From: Tremella fuciformis
Lineage: Eukaryota; Basidiomycota; Tremellomycetes; Tremellales; Tremellaceae
Reading direction: 5' to 3'
Length of the DNA: 64,000 bases
Assembly: GCA_032768795.1 (NCBI GenBank)
Contig: CP136491.1
Coordinates: 186,001 to 250,000 of the forward strand
The notes under the pieces were generated by a model that saw nothing but the letters and a program-made list of their open reading frames with translations, was not told the origin of the DNA and did no database searches. Positions 17,845-34,077 of this stretch are shown piece by piece (position 1 is the stretch's first letter; each line of letters begins with the position of its first letter). The translations under genes and the position numbers were made by a program.

Positions 17845-17904
17845 TGGGTCCAGCAGGGAGGCTGTGCCAACAATGTACATGCAAACTGGTACAACGGCCC
17901 CACC

Positions 17905-19210
17905 TTACGCCTCAGCAATCGCAGCGGTCTGCTCCGTCTCTCCTGCTGCTGCCGCAGGCTTCTTGGCTTTATTCGGCCTCGGCTTGCCCCAGACCACTTT
18001 TGTCCGTTTCCCCTGTACCTCCAGTCCACCCTGTACGCTCAATGCTTCTGCCGTTCGCTCCGCCATATCGCGCTTGCCAAACATGACGAATGCACAATGG
18101 CTCGCTTCGACAACCGATACACTCCGCAAGTCGACAGGCTTGAGAAAAGGACAGGTGAAGACCAGACTCGTCCGCACATCGTCATCTGTCGTCTTCTCTG
18201 TCAACCCGAGGAAGATGAGCGTGACGACCGATTTGTCTTCTGGCGCTTTCAGGCCTTTCGCCTCCGCACTCTGCCCGAGAATCTTGCGAGCGACTGGGTC
18301 GTTTCGGCCATAATACCGATCTTGCAGATTCTGCTTCTGCAGCCCGTTCTCCTCTGGTACTTCGTGTCTAGATGATCAGCTACTTGATCCCGACGATGCT
18401 GATATGAGGACTGACCTGAAAGGACATTCGGCGCCGCGCTTGCACTCGCCCTTGACGAAGAAGCTGCAGATGTGTGGACGATTCCGTTTGTAGTACGGGT
18501 CGGTGCGCGCGATCGACTTGAGCATCTCCCGCCCTGCTCTGTTGGCCACTTCGGCGTCAAAGTGCATCCCGTCACCGGACTTTTCCATCTGCGCCTCGAG
18601 ATTCTGGATGTAGTATTCTGCCCGTCAGCAAGGCTGCTACTGAGGAAGGTTGGTAACCCACGTTTGTTGATATCTGATGAAGGTGCCCCGTTCTTCCGTG
18701 CCAAAGCGGCATCTCGAACCTGCACCGGCAACCCAAACTCGCTGTCGAGTCAGCTAACGTCGCAAGGACCAATTGAAGCTGACAGATCCAACAGACACGT
18801 CTGGCACACGCCCTTGATCTTGGCGCATGTCGTGCACACCTCTGTCTTCTTATACCGCGCACCACCTCCCGGGTTCCAGCGGAAGACTGTGAATGGCCTC
18901 TGGCAGATCTTGCACTCGTTGCCGAATTCTTGCTTAGTCTGACTGTCAGCCCCGATCTCGAGGCGACCCATACAGCTGACCATGCGCAAGTACGGGTTCT
19001 CGCCGAGACCTGTACCGTTAGCAGAGTTTGATAGGACCTGGGGTGTGCTCCGTACATGTTTCACACCTGCTCTGTCAGCAACTGCGGAAGGTAAGGAAGA
19101 TTACTGACAAGATTGGAAAGTCCGAGCTCTCCACGCCGACTTTCTGCCATGTCAGCTCGTTCAAAGTCGTTACGGTGGGAGCTTACGTTGATGTCGTGTT
19201 TTGCGGGCAT
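17905..19210 (-). CDS. SLT11: Pre-mRNA splicing factor SLT11/RBM22 (Ecm2)
   Basis: A component of the activated spliceosome that contacts U6/U2 RNA. Spliced exons give [19 protein letters not shown], then [13 protein letters not shown] and [13 protein letters not shown]...EVCTTC...CQTCLLDL, the Cys-rich N-terminal zinc module of the family. A CCCH finger in [20 protein letters not shown] (about 18390-18490) follows. The C-terminal RRM-like segment contains [15 protein letters not shown] and [11 protein letters not shown]. The first three exon joins were read directly, and the second and third restore the Cys motifs. The gene diverges from TAF7, with 244 bp between the starts. Confidence 0.93.
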
Positions 19211-19454
19211 CTTATCAGACCCGCTGACTTCTCCACTCCTCAAATGTAGCGATGGTGGAAAGAGGTGAATAACAATCCTCAGCATAAGAACGGCCCTACC
19301 TGGGTGGCAATACCCTGATGTGGCAATCCCTCCGGAGCGACACGTGACGAGTGATACCGGCTGGGCGGCGGACAGAGATGTCTCTTGCGACTTCTTGTCT
19401 GCTCGACATCTGCATTGTTAGAGGCGGCTCGAGGAGCAACACCGCGGGGCCAAG
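19211..19454. promoter_or_regulatory. Shared promoter of SLT11 and TAF7
   Basis: A 244-bp divergent spacer. No defined element was recognised. Confidence 0.4.
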
Positions 19455-21921
19455 ATGAGCGGACAGATGTCGCCTCCGCCGCCTCCACAGGCGGGACCAT
19501 CCACTCCGTCCTTCACGCCCCCAACGGCGCCTCCGGCAGCAGCGCCCCTCGGACCACCTCCAGCTCCCCTCTCTCTGTCTTTCCGGATCCCAAACCCGGC
19601 GCAACACCCCGTCAGCCTCAACTCGCCTCCACAGTCATCTTTCGGTCTACCACCTCCAGGATCTGCAGGGCGCGTCGGGTCCAAAGCCCCTCGGCGGAGT
19701 CGCGGTCGAGGCTCTCGCGGTGGTCTTGGACGGAATTATGCCCCACGATCAGCTTCAGCGCGAACGTCCTCTCGGATCACTTCGCGATATACCGGTGGCT
19801 CTGGTGGCGGTGGAGGAGCCGGAGTCACAAAGTTCAAGCTGTCCTTCAAGGGTGCTGGCAACGACCCGGGTGCTCGCAAGACGAGCTTTCTCGGCGAATA
19901 CGATCGCGAGCTGGACGATAATCCAGAGGAGCCGCTCGTCTTTGAGGAGCAGCTCATCTTGCGGGTACCGAAGGATGTGGCTGAAGGTATTCCGGGCAAG
20001 GAGGGCAGCGGGCTGAGGGAGATGGTCAAAGGCAAGGGCAAGGGTGTTGAGGGTATCGAGTTCAAATTTCTAGGTGCGTCCCCACTGTGCGTCGACTTGG
20101 AAACGACACTGATAGCAGACTCTCGGCGTGCAGCGTTCAAGATCAATGGCGTAACGTATGCGAGCAAGCTGGTCGACCTGCCCAATATCATCGAGAGTCA
20201 GAAGACGCATGATAGTCGGCATCTGTTCAAGGTCGCAGATATTTCCCAGGTTAGCGCCGAGAACTCAGATGCTGCTCGGCTGTCACTTATCCTCAGATGT
20301 TAATCGTCGATCACCCTGTCAAGGACGAATCCAGCATTACCTCGACACCTCTAAAGATTGACGACTACATCTGGCCTCATGGTATCACCCCGCCCATGCG
20401 ACATGTTCGCAAACGCCGATTCCGCAAGCGCATATCTCGGCGCACAATCGAGGTAGTGGAAGAACAGGTTGAAGATCTTTTGAAGAAAAATGAGGAAGCG
20501 GAGGCGACCGAGTATGGTGGGTGTGGACCATTGTGTAAACCACACAGAGCTAAGGACAGACTTGATCGATGCTCTGCCTGATCCTGAAGCGCCCGACTCG
20601 ATGTATGTCGATTACGACCCCGCAGTGGGATGGATACATCTTCGGCAGCAACATGACGAGTACGGTTCCGAGATGGGAGATGGATCGGAATACTACGACG
20701 ATCCAGGCTCCGTGGCTCGGTCACAACTGGACTGGGAAGATGGTGATGGCGAGGGAGAGTACGACGATGATATCGAGGGAGAAGGTGACGAGGGGGATGG
20801 CTTGGATGCCGAGCTTGTCGCGATGCTTGGTCAAGACGAGGAGCCAGGTGGCTCGGATGCTGGTGCCAGTGGATCCGAGGAGGAAGAAGAGGAGGACGAG
20901 GAAGACGAGGGCGAGGAGGGCAAGAGCGGTGACGAAGAGGAGGATCAGGAGACCATGGAGAAGAAGGCAAAGATCCGACAATTGACGAGCGAGATCAAAG
21001 GCACCGAGGCGGCCATCGAGAAGAAGAAGCAAGGCTTCACGGGCGGCAACGTCATCATGCTTGTGAGTACGGCATGTCTGCTCACCGAACCAGCTGACCT
21101 CGTAGAAACGGCACGAGGATCAGCTGCAAGGTCTCACTTCTACCCTCGAGGACAAGATCCAGCAGCGCCAAGCGCTCTTAGACGAGCTGGAAGCTGCCAA
21201 GCCGTCTCGGCAGCCCACCGATGCTGGGGACGGTACTCCGGGCAACGAGGACATCTTCATGGGCGAGGACGGCGACGCAGATGCCGAAGGCGAGGCCGAT
21301 CTCTATGTCGAAGGGGAGCGGGACGAGGCGTCTGCCCTGCCGAACGCGCCACGCGGGCCATCGGCCGCGCGACACGGTCCTACCGCCGAGGAGGAGGACT
21401 ACGAAGATCTCTTCGGAGAAGAAGAGGACGCAGATGCAGAGGGCGAGGCGGAGACGCCCCTCCCCGCTCTACCCGTTGCGGCCGAGTCGGGATCCACGGC
21501 CGACGAGCACAGGCCCGCAGAGGGCGAAGCGGAACTGGACCTCGGCGAGTATCCCGACGAGTCATTTGCCGAAGATGAAGGTGACCTCGATGCCGAGGGC
21601 GAGGGCGAGGGAGACGAGACGCTCGAAGGGGACGAGATGGCCGCGCTGCTCGATCAGGCCCTGGCGGACGAAGCGGAGGAAGAAGTCAAGCAGGCCCTCG
21701 ACTCTGCTCAGACCCACCCGCAGTCGCAATCCCAAGACGATCTCACCGCGGACAGTGCGCAGGGCGCGCTACGGGATCTGGACGCCGTTGCCGGCGGAGC
21801 GGACGGGGGCTTTGGCCTCGACTTTGGAGTCGTCGAGGGCGGCGTGGGCATGCGTCGGCTGGCCAGTGGACTTGGGGAGGGCGACGAAGAGGATTCTGAC
21901 TCGGACGATTCGGACGACTAG
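19455..21921 (+). CDS. TAF7: TFIID subunit TAF7 (TAFII55)
   Basis: A general transcription factor subunit. The N terminus (about 110 residues) is Pro/Ser/Gly-rich. The TAFII55 domain runs from FEEQLILRVP through RRAAFKINGVTYASKLVDLPNIIESQKT to VDHPVKDE, IWPHGITPPMRHVRKRRFRK. Introns at about 20073-20118, 20250-20297, 20518-20563 and 21064-21105 use GTNNGN starts and CAG/TAG ends. A long acidic tail follows (roughly 400 residues) with repeated DADAEGEAD-type units and a final DSDDSDD. This is longer than in metazoan TAF7 but acidic tails are common in fungal homologs. It converges with the LRR gene. Confidence 0.92.
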
Positions 21922-22076
21922 AACCCGAGCATGGGACTGCATGGGCTTGTGTGTTGTACTGGAGTACGGAATAGGCAGTCATATTGTACTCGTACAACAT
22001 CCCGCATGATTGTAGCATACAGATTCTCCCTGAGCATCGACAGAAATGTTTCTGCATCATTGGCATTACTGGCTGT

Positions 22077-23947
22077 TCACCATCCGCCCACTCCTAGACC
22101 TGTCCCGCTCGTAGATGTCGACTGGACTGCTGGTGCAGAGAAGGCTGCTCGAAGGTCCACCCCGCCGGTCTCTTTCTTCCCCTCGGCATGTTTGCCCTTC
22201 TTCGAGCCCTTCTTGTTCTGCTCAGAGGCCCGAGGGACATCGATGACTTGTACGATGGACGTCTCGGTCTTGCTCGCTCGTGGTGCGGAAGGTTTGACAG
22301 TAGACGGGTCGAACACGGGTGTCGACTTCTCGGCGACCTGAGTCGTGGGCGTTTTGGTTGGCGGTGCGCTTGTCTTCGTCTCAGAGGTCGCGGAGGCCGT
22401 TATCTTTGGCACTGAAGTGAGAGTCGGCTTCTTCTCGTCCTTCGGTAGCACCTTGACTACCTGCTTCCCGACCTCGCCGTCCGCTCGCTCCGCTCGCTCC
22501 GCAGCAGCGTTCTCATACTCGCGTTTCCGCCTCTTGCGCTGCTCCTTCCCCTGACTGACTTTCTCGCCGCTCCTCTCCTTATGCTTGCGCTCCCTCTGCC
22601 TCTTCTCGTCCGCCTCTTCACCTTCGCCGTCCTCGTCGTCGGCCTGGCCGACCTCTCCCCAGGCGCGCTTCTTGCCACTGACAATCGGACCGGCATTCAC
22701 CCCGCTCGGCCTCATCTTACCCTCCTTCCTCTCCCGCGCGCGCTTCTCCTCTCGCGTCTCTTGCTTCTCCCCAGCCCGCTTTCGCTCTTTGACCCGCTTC
22801 GAATCGACGATCTGCAATCCCGGCAGAGCCGCTTGCAGCCGCTCGACATACTCGGGCCTCCCCGCTGCCAGGGGGTTCCCGCGCAGTGTGAGACTTCGCA
22901 AGTGTGCCCATGCGCGAGGTGCAGGGTGGAAGAACGGTGCTGCCGCTTCGGTGCTGAGGGCGCAGTTGCCCAGGTCGAGCACTTCGAGTCCTTCGCCTTT
23001 ACCTGTCTTGCCGACAGACGATAGTTCGCCGGTGCCCCATGCTGCCAAGTGTGGCGGTACGCTGGTCAGGAGGGGCAGGTGGTTCATCTTGACGTCTCGA
23101 AGGAGCGGGAGGGGCGAGAGGTCAGGTAGGCCCGATGCCCGCAGGACGGGGCAGTGTGAGAATGTGAGCTTGGACAGGTGAGACAAGGTGGACAGGGCCG
23201 ACGGCAGTCGAGTGAGCGCAGGCGAGTGCGAGACGACTGGCAGTCAGCTGAAGCTACACGAGTGGCGCAGCAGACCCACTGAGCGAGTTGAGCTCGGTCC
23301 AGCTACCCACAACACCCTCGTCCAGCTCTTTCCATGGGTTGTTCATCGCCACGACCGCTTTGAGCTTGTGTAGCTTTCCCAGCGCATCAGGTAGCTTCTT
23401 GAGCCCCGTATCGGAGATGTTCAGAACTATCATCATCAGCTCTGATACTCCCAACATAGCTGCACCTACCTGCCAAATCTGCTAGCTCCCCCACCGCCTC
23501 CCAGCCTTTTGAGACCTTGCACCCCGCCAAACTGAGCCAAGTGACCCCCTTGGCGCCGCTGATCCAGCTGATGTCCTCCACCCCACTCTCCGACAAGTCA
23601 AGTCGGGTGATACCGCCCAACTTGTCGGCCGGAGGAGGGATAGCGAATTGCTCATGGGTCCATATAAGCGCCGTCGACGTCCGTACGGCTTTGGGCTTGA
23701 AGCGGTCTGCGTCGCTCGCGTCTTCGTGCTTCTGTCTTCGAAGCGCTTTGGCCGATGGGCCGCGAACGAGCTTCTTCAGCAGGTCTGAGGGGCCTGCTTC
23801 GCCCTCGCCTGCAAGGGGATGTCCCGGTCGATTCTGGGGCTTGGGAGGCCGGGACGGCTCGGCGCCCGTTGGGCCAGTCCGAGCATGCTGAGTGGGCTGT
23901 TCCAGCTTGAGAGCACGCTTGCGGGACCGCGCTGCGCCCCTGTCCAT
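22077..23947 (-). CDS. Leucine-rich-repeat protein with basic, lysine-rich tail
   Basis: Three exons were read from the ATG at 23947 (MDRGAARSRKRALKLEQ). The middle part carries LRR units: ITRLDLSESGVEDISWI, VTWLSLAGCKVS, LNISDTGLKKLPDALGKLHKL, LEVLDLGNCALS and LRSLTLRGNPLA. The last 200 residues are highly charged (RERKHKERSGEK-like) and then Ser/Thr/Lys-rich, which resembles nucleolar or nuclear proteins. No enzyme motif is present. The name of an ortholog was not recognised. Splice sites near 23240 and 23430-23470 were inferred from frame continuity of the LRRs. The gene diverges from the bL9m gene, with 162 bp between the starts. Confidence 0.75.
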
Positions 23948-24109
23948 CTCGATGTACCTAGACGGCGGCAAGAGATGAGAGCGGGAGGTGCTGAGATGTG
24001 GATGAAGTTGAACTTTCAACTTTTTCGTCGGCGAAATTCAGATTCAACTTTCCACTTTGCATCTCTCTCCTCTTCTTCGTCGCCCATCAGCTCCTGTCTC
24101 CTGTGCACG

Positions 24110-24852
24110 ATGAACAGCACTCTGGCCAGCTCTTCACGATTTGTCCTCAGGACGGCGAGACAGCCAATCGTATACGCTCGACCAGCAGCATTCTCCGTAA
24201 GTCCCAGCTGGCGGACGAGTCCGGACAGCTAGCTGAGCCCTGCGCAGACCTCTTCCGCCCACTTGGCCCGGAAACGCACAGTCACTGTCGAGCTACTCCA
24301 AAGTATCCCCTCGCTCGGCGCAGCGTGTGAGTGTCCCCGATCCTCGAAACACAGAGGGCGTTCGTGCTGGAGCGAAAGGGGAAGGAGCTGAGTCCAGACG
24401 AGCGAGTCGAGGTGGCGCCCGGATGGGCGCGCAACCACCTTGTTCCCAACTGGATGGCGCGCTACGTGCCATGGAAGACACCGGCCGACCGCCGTGCGCC
24501 ACGCGCAGAGGTGGCCCACACCGAGTCGCAGACGACCCGGAGACGTTCTGCGCCCGTGACACCTGTCACTTCGCCCGAGCAGATCGCCGCTCTCGTCAAC
24601 CTCCCCACTACGCTCACGTTTCAGCACCGCACCATCTCCCCATCTTTTCCTAGCATACACGGATCCGTCACGCTTGCCGATGTGTCCTCTCGGCTGGCCG
24701 AGCTCGGTTTGACGGGCAGCGAGGTCTCGGTGGAATGGGTTGGGCGGGATGGCACTGACCGGATGAAGGAGTTGGGCAGGTGGGAGGCTGTGGTCCACCT
24801 CACAGGAGCAGAACAGCGTCGCGTGATCATTGAAGTAGCACGACTGCAATAG
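24110..24852 (+). CDS. Mitochondrial ribosomal protein bL9m
   Basis: Part of the large mitoribosomal subunit. Exon 1 (MNSTLASSSRFVLRTARQ) has the Arg/Ser-rich, acid-free look of a mitochondrial presequence. After an intron with GTAAGT, exon 2 begins TSSAHLARKRTVTVELLQSI. A second small intron at about 24327-24358 (GTGTGAGT to CAGAG) leads to FVLERKGKELSPDERVEVAPGWARNHLVPNWMA, the bL9 signature region. The C-terminal half resembles the bL9 C-lobe (LTFQHRTISP, SVTLADVSSRL, WEAVVHLT). The exact 3' splice site of intron 2 is uncertain by two bases. The yeast name would be MRPL50; it is not assigned here. Confidence 0.8.
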
Positions 24853-24942
24853 AGACGTGCAAAGAGTAGGATGCGGCTCACTGAGATCTGCGGGATGTGA
24901 ACATGCAAGGGAGTTTGGTACAACAGAATCGTAGCTGCTCAT

Positions 24943-28564
<3,622 letters not shown>

Positions 28565-29836
28565 AGGCTGCATTCAGCATTGTCGTTCAAGCCTACTGTC
28601 TACTCACCATCTTGTGAGTGACCCGACGAGGGGAGCCAGAGCACGGGAGTCAGAGGGCCACGACAGGCAAGGGGGCTTCAAATTTCACTCTGTGCTTCTT
28701 GAGAGCCGCTTGTCGCCTCGTCAAAGGTTCCGAACGCTCAGAATGACATGAAGACAAGTCAAAGCGTCGTTTTATATTGGATCTGAATCGCGTCCAACCA
28801 AGTCGCGTCACCTCCACCTGCGAGTGAGTGGCAATGTGGCAGTGTGGCACTTCGGTGATTTTGTGGCACTTTGCGCTGCCGAGATCCCGTGCGCCAGGGC
28901 GGAGCAGCCGGGAATACATCCTCTCCTGCTGTGCCCACTCGATCGTCATGCATCTCTGTCGTATCCAGCTTAGGTCGAGCGGGTCTAGGCTATCGAAACC
29001 AAGTCCGTCAGGCGTACCCAGGGCATCCTCAAGACCTGTCACACGTGCGCCTCACAATTATCTGCGGAAAGCCTTCCAGAGAGGTGCCCTCAATGTGCGC
29101 TCGGTTGATGTACTGGGTTTCAGCCAGAGTTAGAGACAGGCGAATGCCTCAGCTCTTGGATATCACCAACATCAAGATTTATAAGACAGCATGAACAAGC
29201 GTACAGTAAGACGAGCCAGGCGGGACTGCTACCTACGTCCTGAATATACCAAGCTCACGAGCAGAAGGTCATGGACGGAAAGACCCAGAGGTTGTCCACT
29301 GATCTTGGTGAATTCGGTCTCGTCTTTCAGCTCTTCAGATGACCGGTAGATGAGATGCATGCGCGCCTTCTGGTTATTTGCAAAGACAGCGATTACAATT
29401 TTGTGGCACTTTGCGGGACTGCCGAGGACAAGCCACGCCGGGCTGACGCCTTTGTCTTGCAAGGGCGAGGCTTGGGGGTGGAGGGGTCTGGACAAAGTGT
29501 GTGAGGGAGTCTCGACTCTCTCACTTGGAGCCTTAGAGTCGCAGTCTACTCATTGAGCGTTGCAGATGGCGGAGGGAGCAGTCAGGCCTTCCGGGCTGAA
29601 ATGACCGAGAGGCGTTTCGCGCAGGCGCCTCTTTCGAATGCGACCCCATTTCCCTTGTGCCCGAGCTCCAGACGCGCAGAGACAGCACTTGACGCCACGA
29701 ACCAAAGGCTCTGAGTTCTCGCTGTTGCGTCTTCTCAATCACCTCTCTTTCGAACCTTTCCCAAGAGCTAGCTCGTTGCACTCACATTTTGCCACCACAT
29801 ACTTGGACAAGCAATCAGCTGCAAGTCGTCCCCAGC
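28565..29836. other. Y1 upstream region, duplicated block
   Basis: No gene is supported. The block from about 28,880 to Y1 is recognisably repeated at about 31,480-32,741 before Y2. Shared landmarks include GACCTGTCxCACGTxCGCCT, GTGCCCTCAAxGTGCGCTC and GATTTGCAAAGACAGC-like stretches, in the same order. An exact 18-base direct repeat ATTTTGTGGCACTTTGCG occurs within it at 28857 and 29397, both followed by CTGCCGAG with a short GGA insertion in the second. Confidence 0.6.
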
Positions 29837-31222
29837 ATGGATGAGACTATGTCGCACAGCCCTCTGACAGACGAAGACTCGCTCTGCGCCGCTGAAGTTC
29901 AATCTGTGCGGATGCCGTCCTCGCCTTCCGACCAGGATGACTGGGCCTGCGGGCGGACTGAAGGAGACCGTTATGAGAGCCAGTCGGGGACCCAGACCCG
30001 AGCAGACATCACTTCCGCCTCTCCCGGAAGTGGTCAGCTATCGGAGCACAATGGACGCTGTGGAGCTGGTGGTCTGTCTGCTGAGAAGTTCCCGCCCCTG
30101 ACCGCAATCGGGGCGCAGCCTCCGACAACTCGGGTCAATGAAAAGACTGACGCGGAAACTTACCCGCAAGACGCCACAGACCAGATCTTGCTGGAAAAGG
30201 ACAAGAGGGTGCGCAACCTGATCTCTGAGCTGGGTCGCGATGTCAACACCATCATTGACAGAGCCAATTCCGCAGGGATAGCTGCTTCCCGTCTCTGGAG
30301 CGCCTACAACGCGTTCGCCGGAAAGCTTGAACGTGACGACCCCACGGTACATTGGAGGTCGCCACCCATTGTTGATAACGCGGCTTACATGAAACAACAT
30401 GGTGAGTCACCAGCTGGCTCGCCTCGGACTTTTGCGATCAGCACGAGTTGTTTGGGGCAGAAAGGGGAACCGCTGAAAGTTTGCAGAGAATTCCGCCAGA
30501 ATGCAACTGGCATGGCTCAAGGAGGCCTCGGAATGCCTAGGAGTCCCCGTAAACGAGAAAGACTGTACGATTGCGACAGGTGGAGCTGGTAAGTCGGCCC
30601 TTGTCTCTGAGGAGACACCGGATCCCGTTGTAACAGCTAACAATCCATTGGCAGACAACGAAATACATCAGCCAACCGCTAGCGCAGCTTCTATAGGCCG
30701 TTTGCCGCACGAGCGAAACCAGATCACAGACATGACTCAAACAGTTGGGGTTTTGGGCGGGCTAGAGTGCAAAGTCGTTCCCACACTTCTGGCCGAGCTT
30801 TCATACTGGAGCTATAAGAGTCTCAAAGACCTCAAGCAAGCCCATACCGAGCTCGAAAACCAATACTTACGGTTTCTCGATCTCACAGATCAGGACCAGA
30901 GAAATGAAGGGCTGGGACCTGATCTGGTCGAGAGCTGCTTGGCCTTGGGGAAAGTCTGTGGGTGGCGCATCTGATTCCCAAGGAAGGTCACTCGGGCTGA
31001 TCTGTGATAGTGACTGCTTACGAGAAGCTGAAGTCCGACACTAAGCAGGCTCTCGAGGCTTTCGTGCAACGTGACGATAAGGTGGGCATCACGGACTTGT
31101 CCCTGCTGTGGTTCGCGAGAGTCAAAAAAGCCTATGACTCGGGACAACGTTTTGACGGATCTGGTGGCGAGAGGACTGGGGTCTTAGGGCACTGCACCGA
31201 CGACGCCACTGCCTCGTGCTGA
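29837..31222 (+). CDS. Family Y gene 1 (Y1), orphan
   Basis: A three-exon gene with no recognised domain. Exon 1 (ATG at 29837, MDETMSHSPLTDED) ends near 30401 with GTGAGT. It is Ser/Asp/Glu-rich and then holds a helical RVRNLISELGRDVNTIIDRANSA. Exon 2 begins near 30487 with ENSARMQLAWLKEASECLG, followed by low-complexity sequence and a helical KSLKDLKQAHTELENQYLRF. Exon 3 starts near 31017 (TAYEKLKSDTKQALEAF) and ends at 31222. The exon order and the start of exon 2 match Y2, Y3 and Y4. Predicted helices suggest a coiled-coil or helical bundle protein (inference). The splice site before exon 3 is the least certain. Confidence 0.65.
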
Positions 31223-32741
31223 TATCTCCCTTGTCGTTTCAGCAGACTAAAGCATCAGAACCCTCCCGCCGGCCCATCTCACAGCTTCGTGTGACCTAGC
31301 TAGATTTTGTACCCGCTTTGCTCCGTTCCGGTTGAGCTGGCCCATGCAGCTCTTTTCACGCACCATGCGAAGAGAGATGGAGAGAGGGAGGAGCTTATTC
31401 TGCTCGCTGAAAACGGTGATAACCCAATCTTCCCAAAACCCAACATTGGCTCTTCGTATTGATATTCCAAGGCTCCTTTCCCCACCGGCGGCCTCTAATT
31501 ACATCCTGCAGCGCCCACTCTGTATTCATGCATCTCAGCCATGACGAGATCGGAACGGGCGAGTCTGGGCTCTCGCGACCGATGTGAGGCCTGCCTCGGG
31601 CGACCAGAGACCTGTCGCACGTCCGCCTCACAGATGATTAGGGCACCGCTCACGAAGAGTGAAAACACTTGTTTCGGGAATCTTCTGTTTGGCCGAGCGA
31701 CGCCAACGCCAGATCGGTCAGCAGTGAATCGAGTGCCACCAATCCGCCACGATGTTCGATGTGGTTTCCTCCCTCTCTCCGTATCCGAGAGGCGTGACGG
31801 GCTCGCGCCCGGACTCGCTCGGTTCCGTAACATCCTGGCCTCTGCCTTGCTTTATTATACGCTTTTAGCCGTTGAGTGAGCCACCGGGTCTAGGATAGGA
31901 AGTCGGTAATTTGCCCAAGTCTCTACTTAGCGTGAGAGCGAGGGCCTATAGCGGTTCTGCCAGCCCCCAAGGTCCGCGAGTCAAGACAAGGAGTCCGCCT
32001 GCCCACCTTGTGGCGATATGGCCTCACCTGCTGCGCTCTAGGTTCCGAACCACCATGTACGGTACATACTCACATCTGAGCAACAAGGCGCAGCTCCTCG
32101 CGCTGTCCTGTGAGAGTCGACAGAGGTGTCAAATTACATGTCACTCTGGGTCGGCCGGCGAGCTGCGCCTTTGAGGACGACCATTTCAGCCCAGAGCCGT
32201 CGACCAGTGCCCTCAACGTGCGCTCAGTGCTCTTATTGAGTCTCAGTGAAAGCCAAAAACAAGCAAATGCCGCAGCGTCTGGACATGAAGAAACGAGCTC
32301 CAAAATCGTTCAGACAGCGTCAACAAGCGAAAGGAGCCAGGGGGGACTGCTATCTACGTCAATCATATGACAAGCTCGCTAGCAACACGCTCTAGACCGA
32401 AAGATGTTGGGAAATTCGGTCTCGGTTCTCTGTGCTGCAAATGGCCGGTAGATGCGCCCGTCCGGGTGATTTGCAAAGACAGCAGAGATAGGCCTTCCGT
32501 TTGGAAAGAGTGAGAGTCGCCCCCGGCGAGTCTCTCTTCGAAATGCGAGCACGTCTCCTTTGGTACCAAGCCCCGGACGGCGAGGGAAGACACATGAATT
32601 TCGCCACGAAAAGGCTCTGAGCTCGCGCTATAATAGTGCGATCCATCTTCCCCAAAACTTCTTCCACCGCTAGCTCATAGCACTGACTTGTTGCCACAAC
32701 CGACACAGCAGAGTATTGGCTTCTAATCACCTACGCCCAGC
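31223..32741. other. Y2 upstream region, second copy of the duplicated block
   Basis: No gene is supported. The part from about 31,480 aligns with 28,880-29,836. Divergence is moderate with many small indels, so the duplication is not recent. Confidence 0.6.
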
Positions 32742-34077
32742 ATGCATGACCACGATGTGACCGGAGAAGAGCCCACAACCGACTGGACGGAGGTCTCGGA
32801 GGTCGAATCGTCAGACGTTGATGAGTGGATTCAGGTACCGCCTACACCTGAGCGCCATGAGGACGAGTGGGGAATGGACCGCCTGGATGACACGATCGCC
32901 GCTACCGTCGAGAACGAACAGCTCTCGGAGAGCGTAGGCCGAAGCGAAGCTCGTCGCAACCCTCCTGAAGAGCTCTCCGTCACAAACTCGCACCGAGCGC
33001 AGCCTCCCACGACTTCGGGTGGCGGGAAGACTGACGCGAGAACCTGCCAGCCAGATGATTCTCCAGCCCAGGTTTCAATCGATCAGGTCGATCAAGTAAG
33101 AACTCTTATTTCGGAAATGTCCCACGACGTCGATGCCGTTCGCGACAAAGTAACGACCGCCCGTAACGTTCTTGCCGATCTTCGGAACGAGTATATGCAG
33201 GGTGATGGGAAGCTCGAACTTCATGATATTCGTATAGCCTGCGAGCTGAGCGCTCTTGATTGCAGCGATGGCCGTCTAAAGTATATCCGTGAGTCCTCGT
33301 ATGAACCCTCGACCACCATGCGTCGCATCTGAATCCTCTGAGGCCGTCGGGGCCACCGCTGAAACTTACAGAGGAGTGCGCCGAGGGACAACGGTGGTGG
33401 GTTGGGAAGGGTCGGGAGCTCGTGGATATCTTCGTCCACGAGAACCAAGGCACAAGTCAGATAGATGGCGCCACCAAATCGGGACTGGAGTCTGGGAAAA
33501 CATTCCCTGTCGCTCAAGGGGGCAGTACGACAGGCGACACAAACAAGACAAGGAATGACAAGAACACGACAGAACGTACGTCCAGCGCAAATGGTATGGA
33601 GCATCTCTCTTCCAATCGGCGCCAGGTTTCGAACATAGCTGAGATAGATCGATTTCTGGGTGACCTAGACTCCTTGGTCCTTCCCAGAATTCTGGGTGCG
33701 TGCAAATATTACGGCTCACATGTCCAGGAAACCGAATCAGCCAGAAGGTGCCTCTTAGAGTCTGAAGAGGATTACAGAAAGCGCCACACGGACAAAGACA
33801 GGGGGGATGATTGGCTGGCACATTGGTTGCCCCAGAGCTACAGCTCTTTGGAAGAGCTTAGTGGGTGGTGCATGTGCTGCTTAAAGAAGGTCAATCGAGC
33901 TGACTTGCGACAGAAGATGTGTGCTCCGCGCAGGAGAAAGTGATTGCTAACGCATACAAAACGTTCGTGTCTCGCGAGGCTCAGGTCGTCGAAGAGCAAC
34001 AGGAAAACCTGTATCGGGTAGGGGTGGATGCGGAGCAATCCCGACAGGCTTCAGGACGAGACTCTGTGAACTCCTAG
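32742..34077 (+). CDS. Family Y gene 2 (Y2), orphan
   Basis: Three exons as in Y1. Exon 1 (MHDHDVTGEEPTTDW) shares with Y1 the linker QPPTT-x-KTDA and a helix VRTLISEMSHDVDAVRDKV. Exon 2 starts after CTTACAG near 33369 with EECAEGQRWWVGKGRELVDIF, the equivalent of the Y3 start EECADLQLAIFDSVSTELG, and continues to a helical EIDRFLGDLDSLVLPRILG. Exon 3 (EDVCSAQEKVIANAYKTFV) ends at the TAG at 34075-34077. No domain is recognised. Overall identity to Y1 is low outside these anchors. It follows Y1 head-to-tail. Confidence 0.65.
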
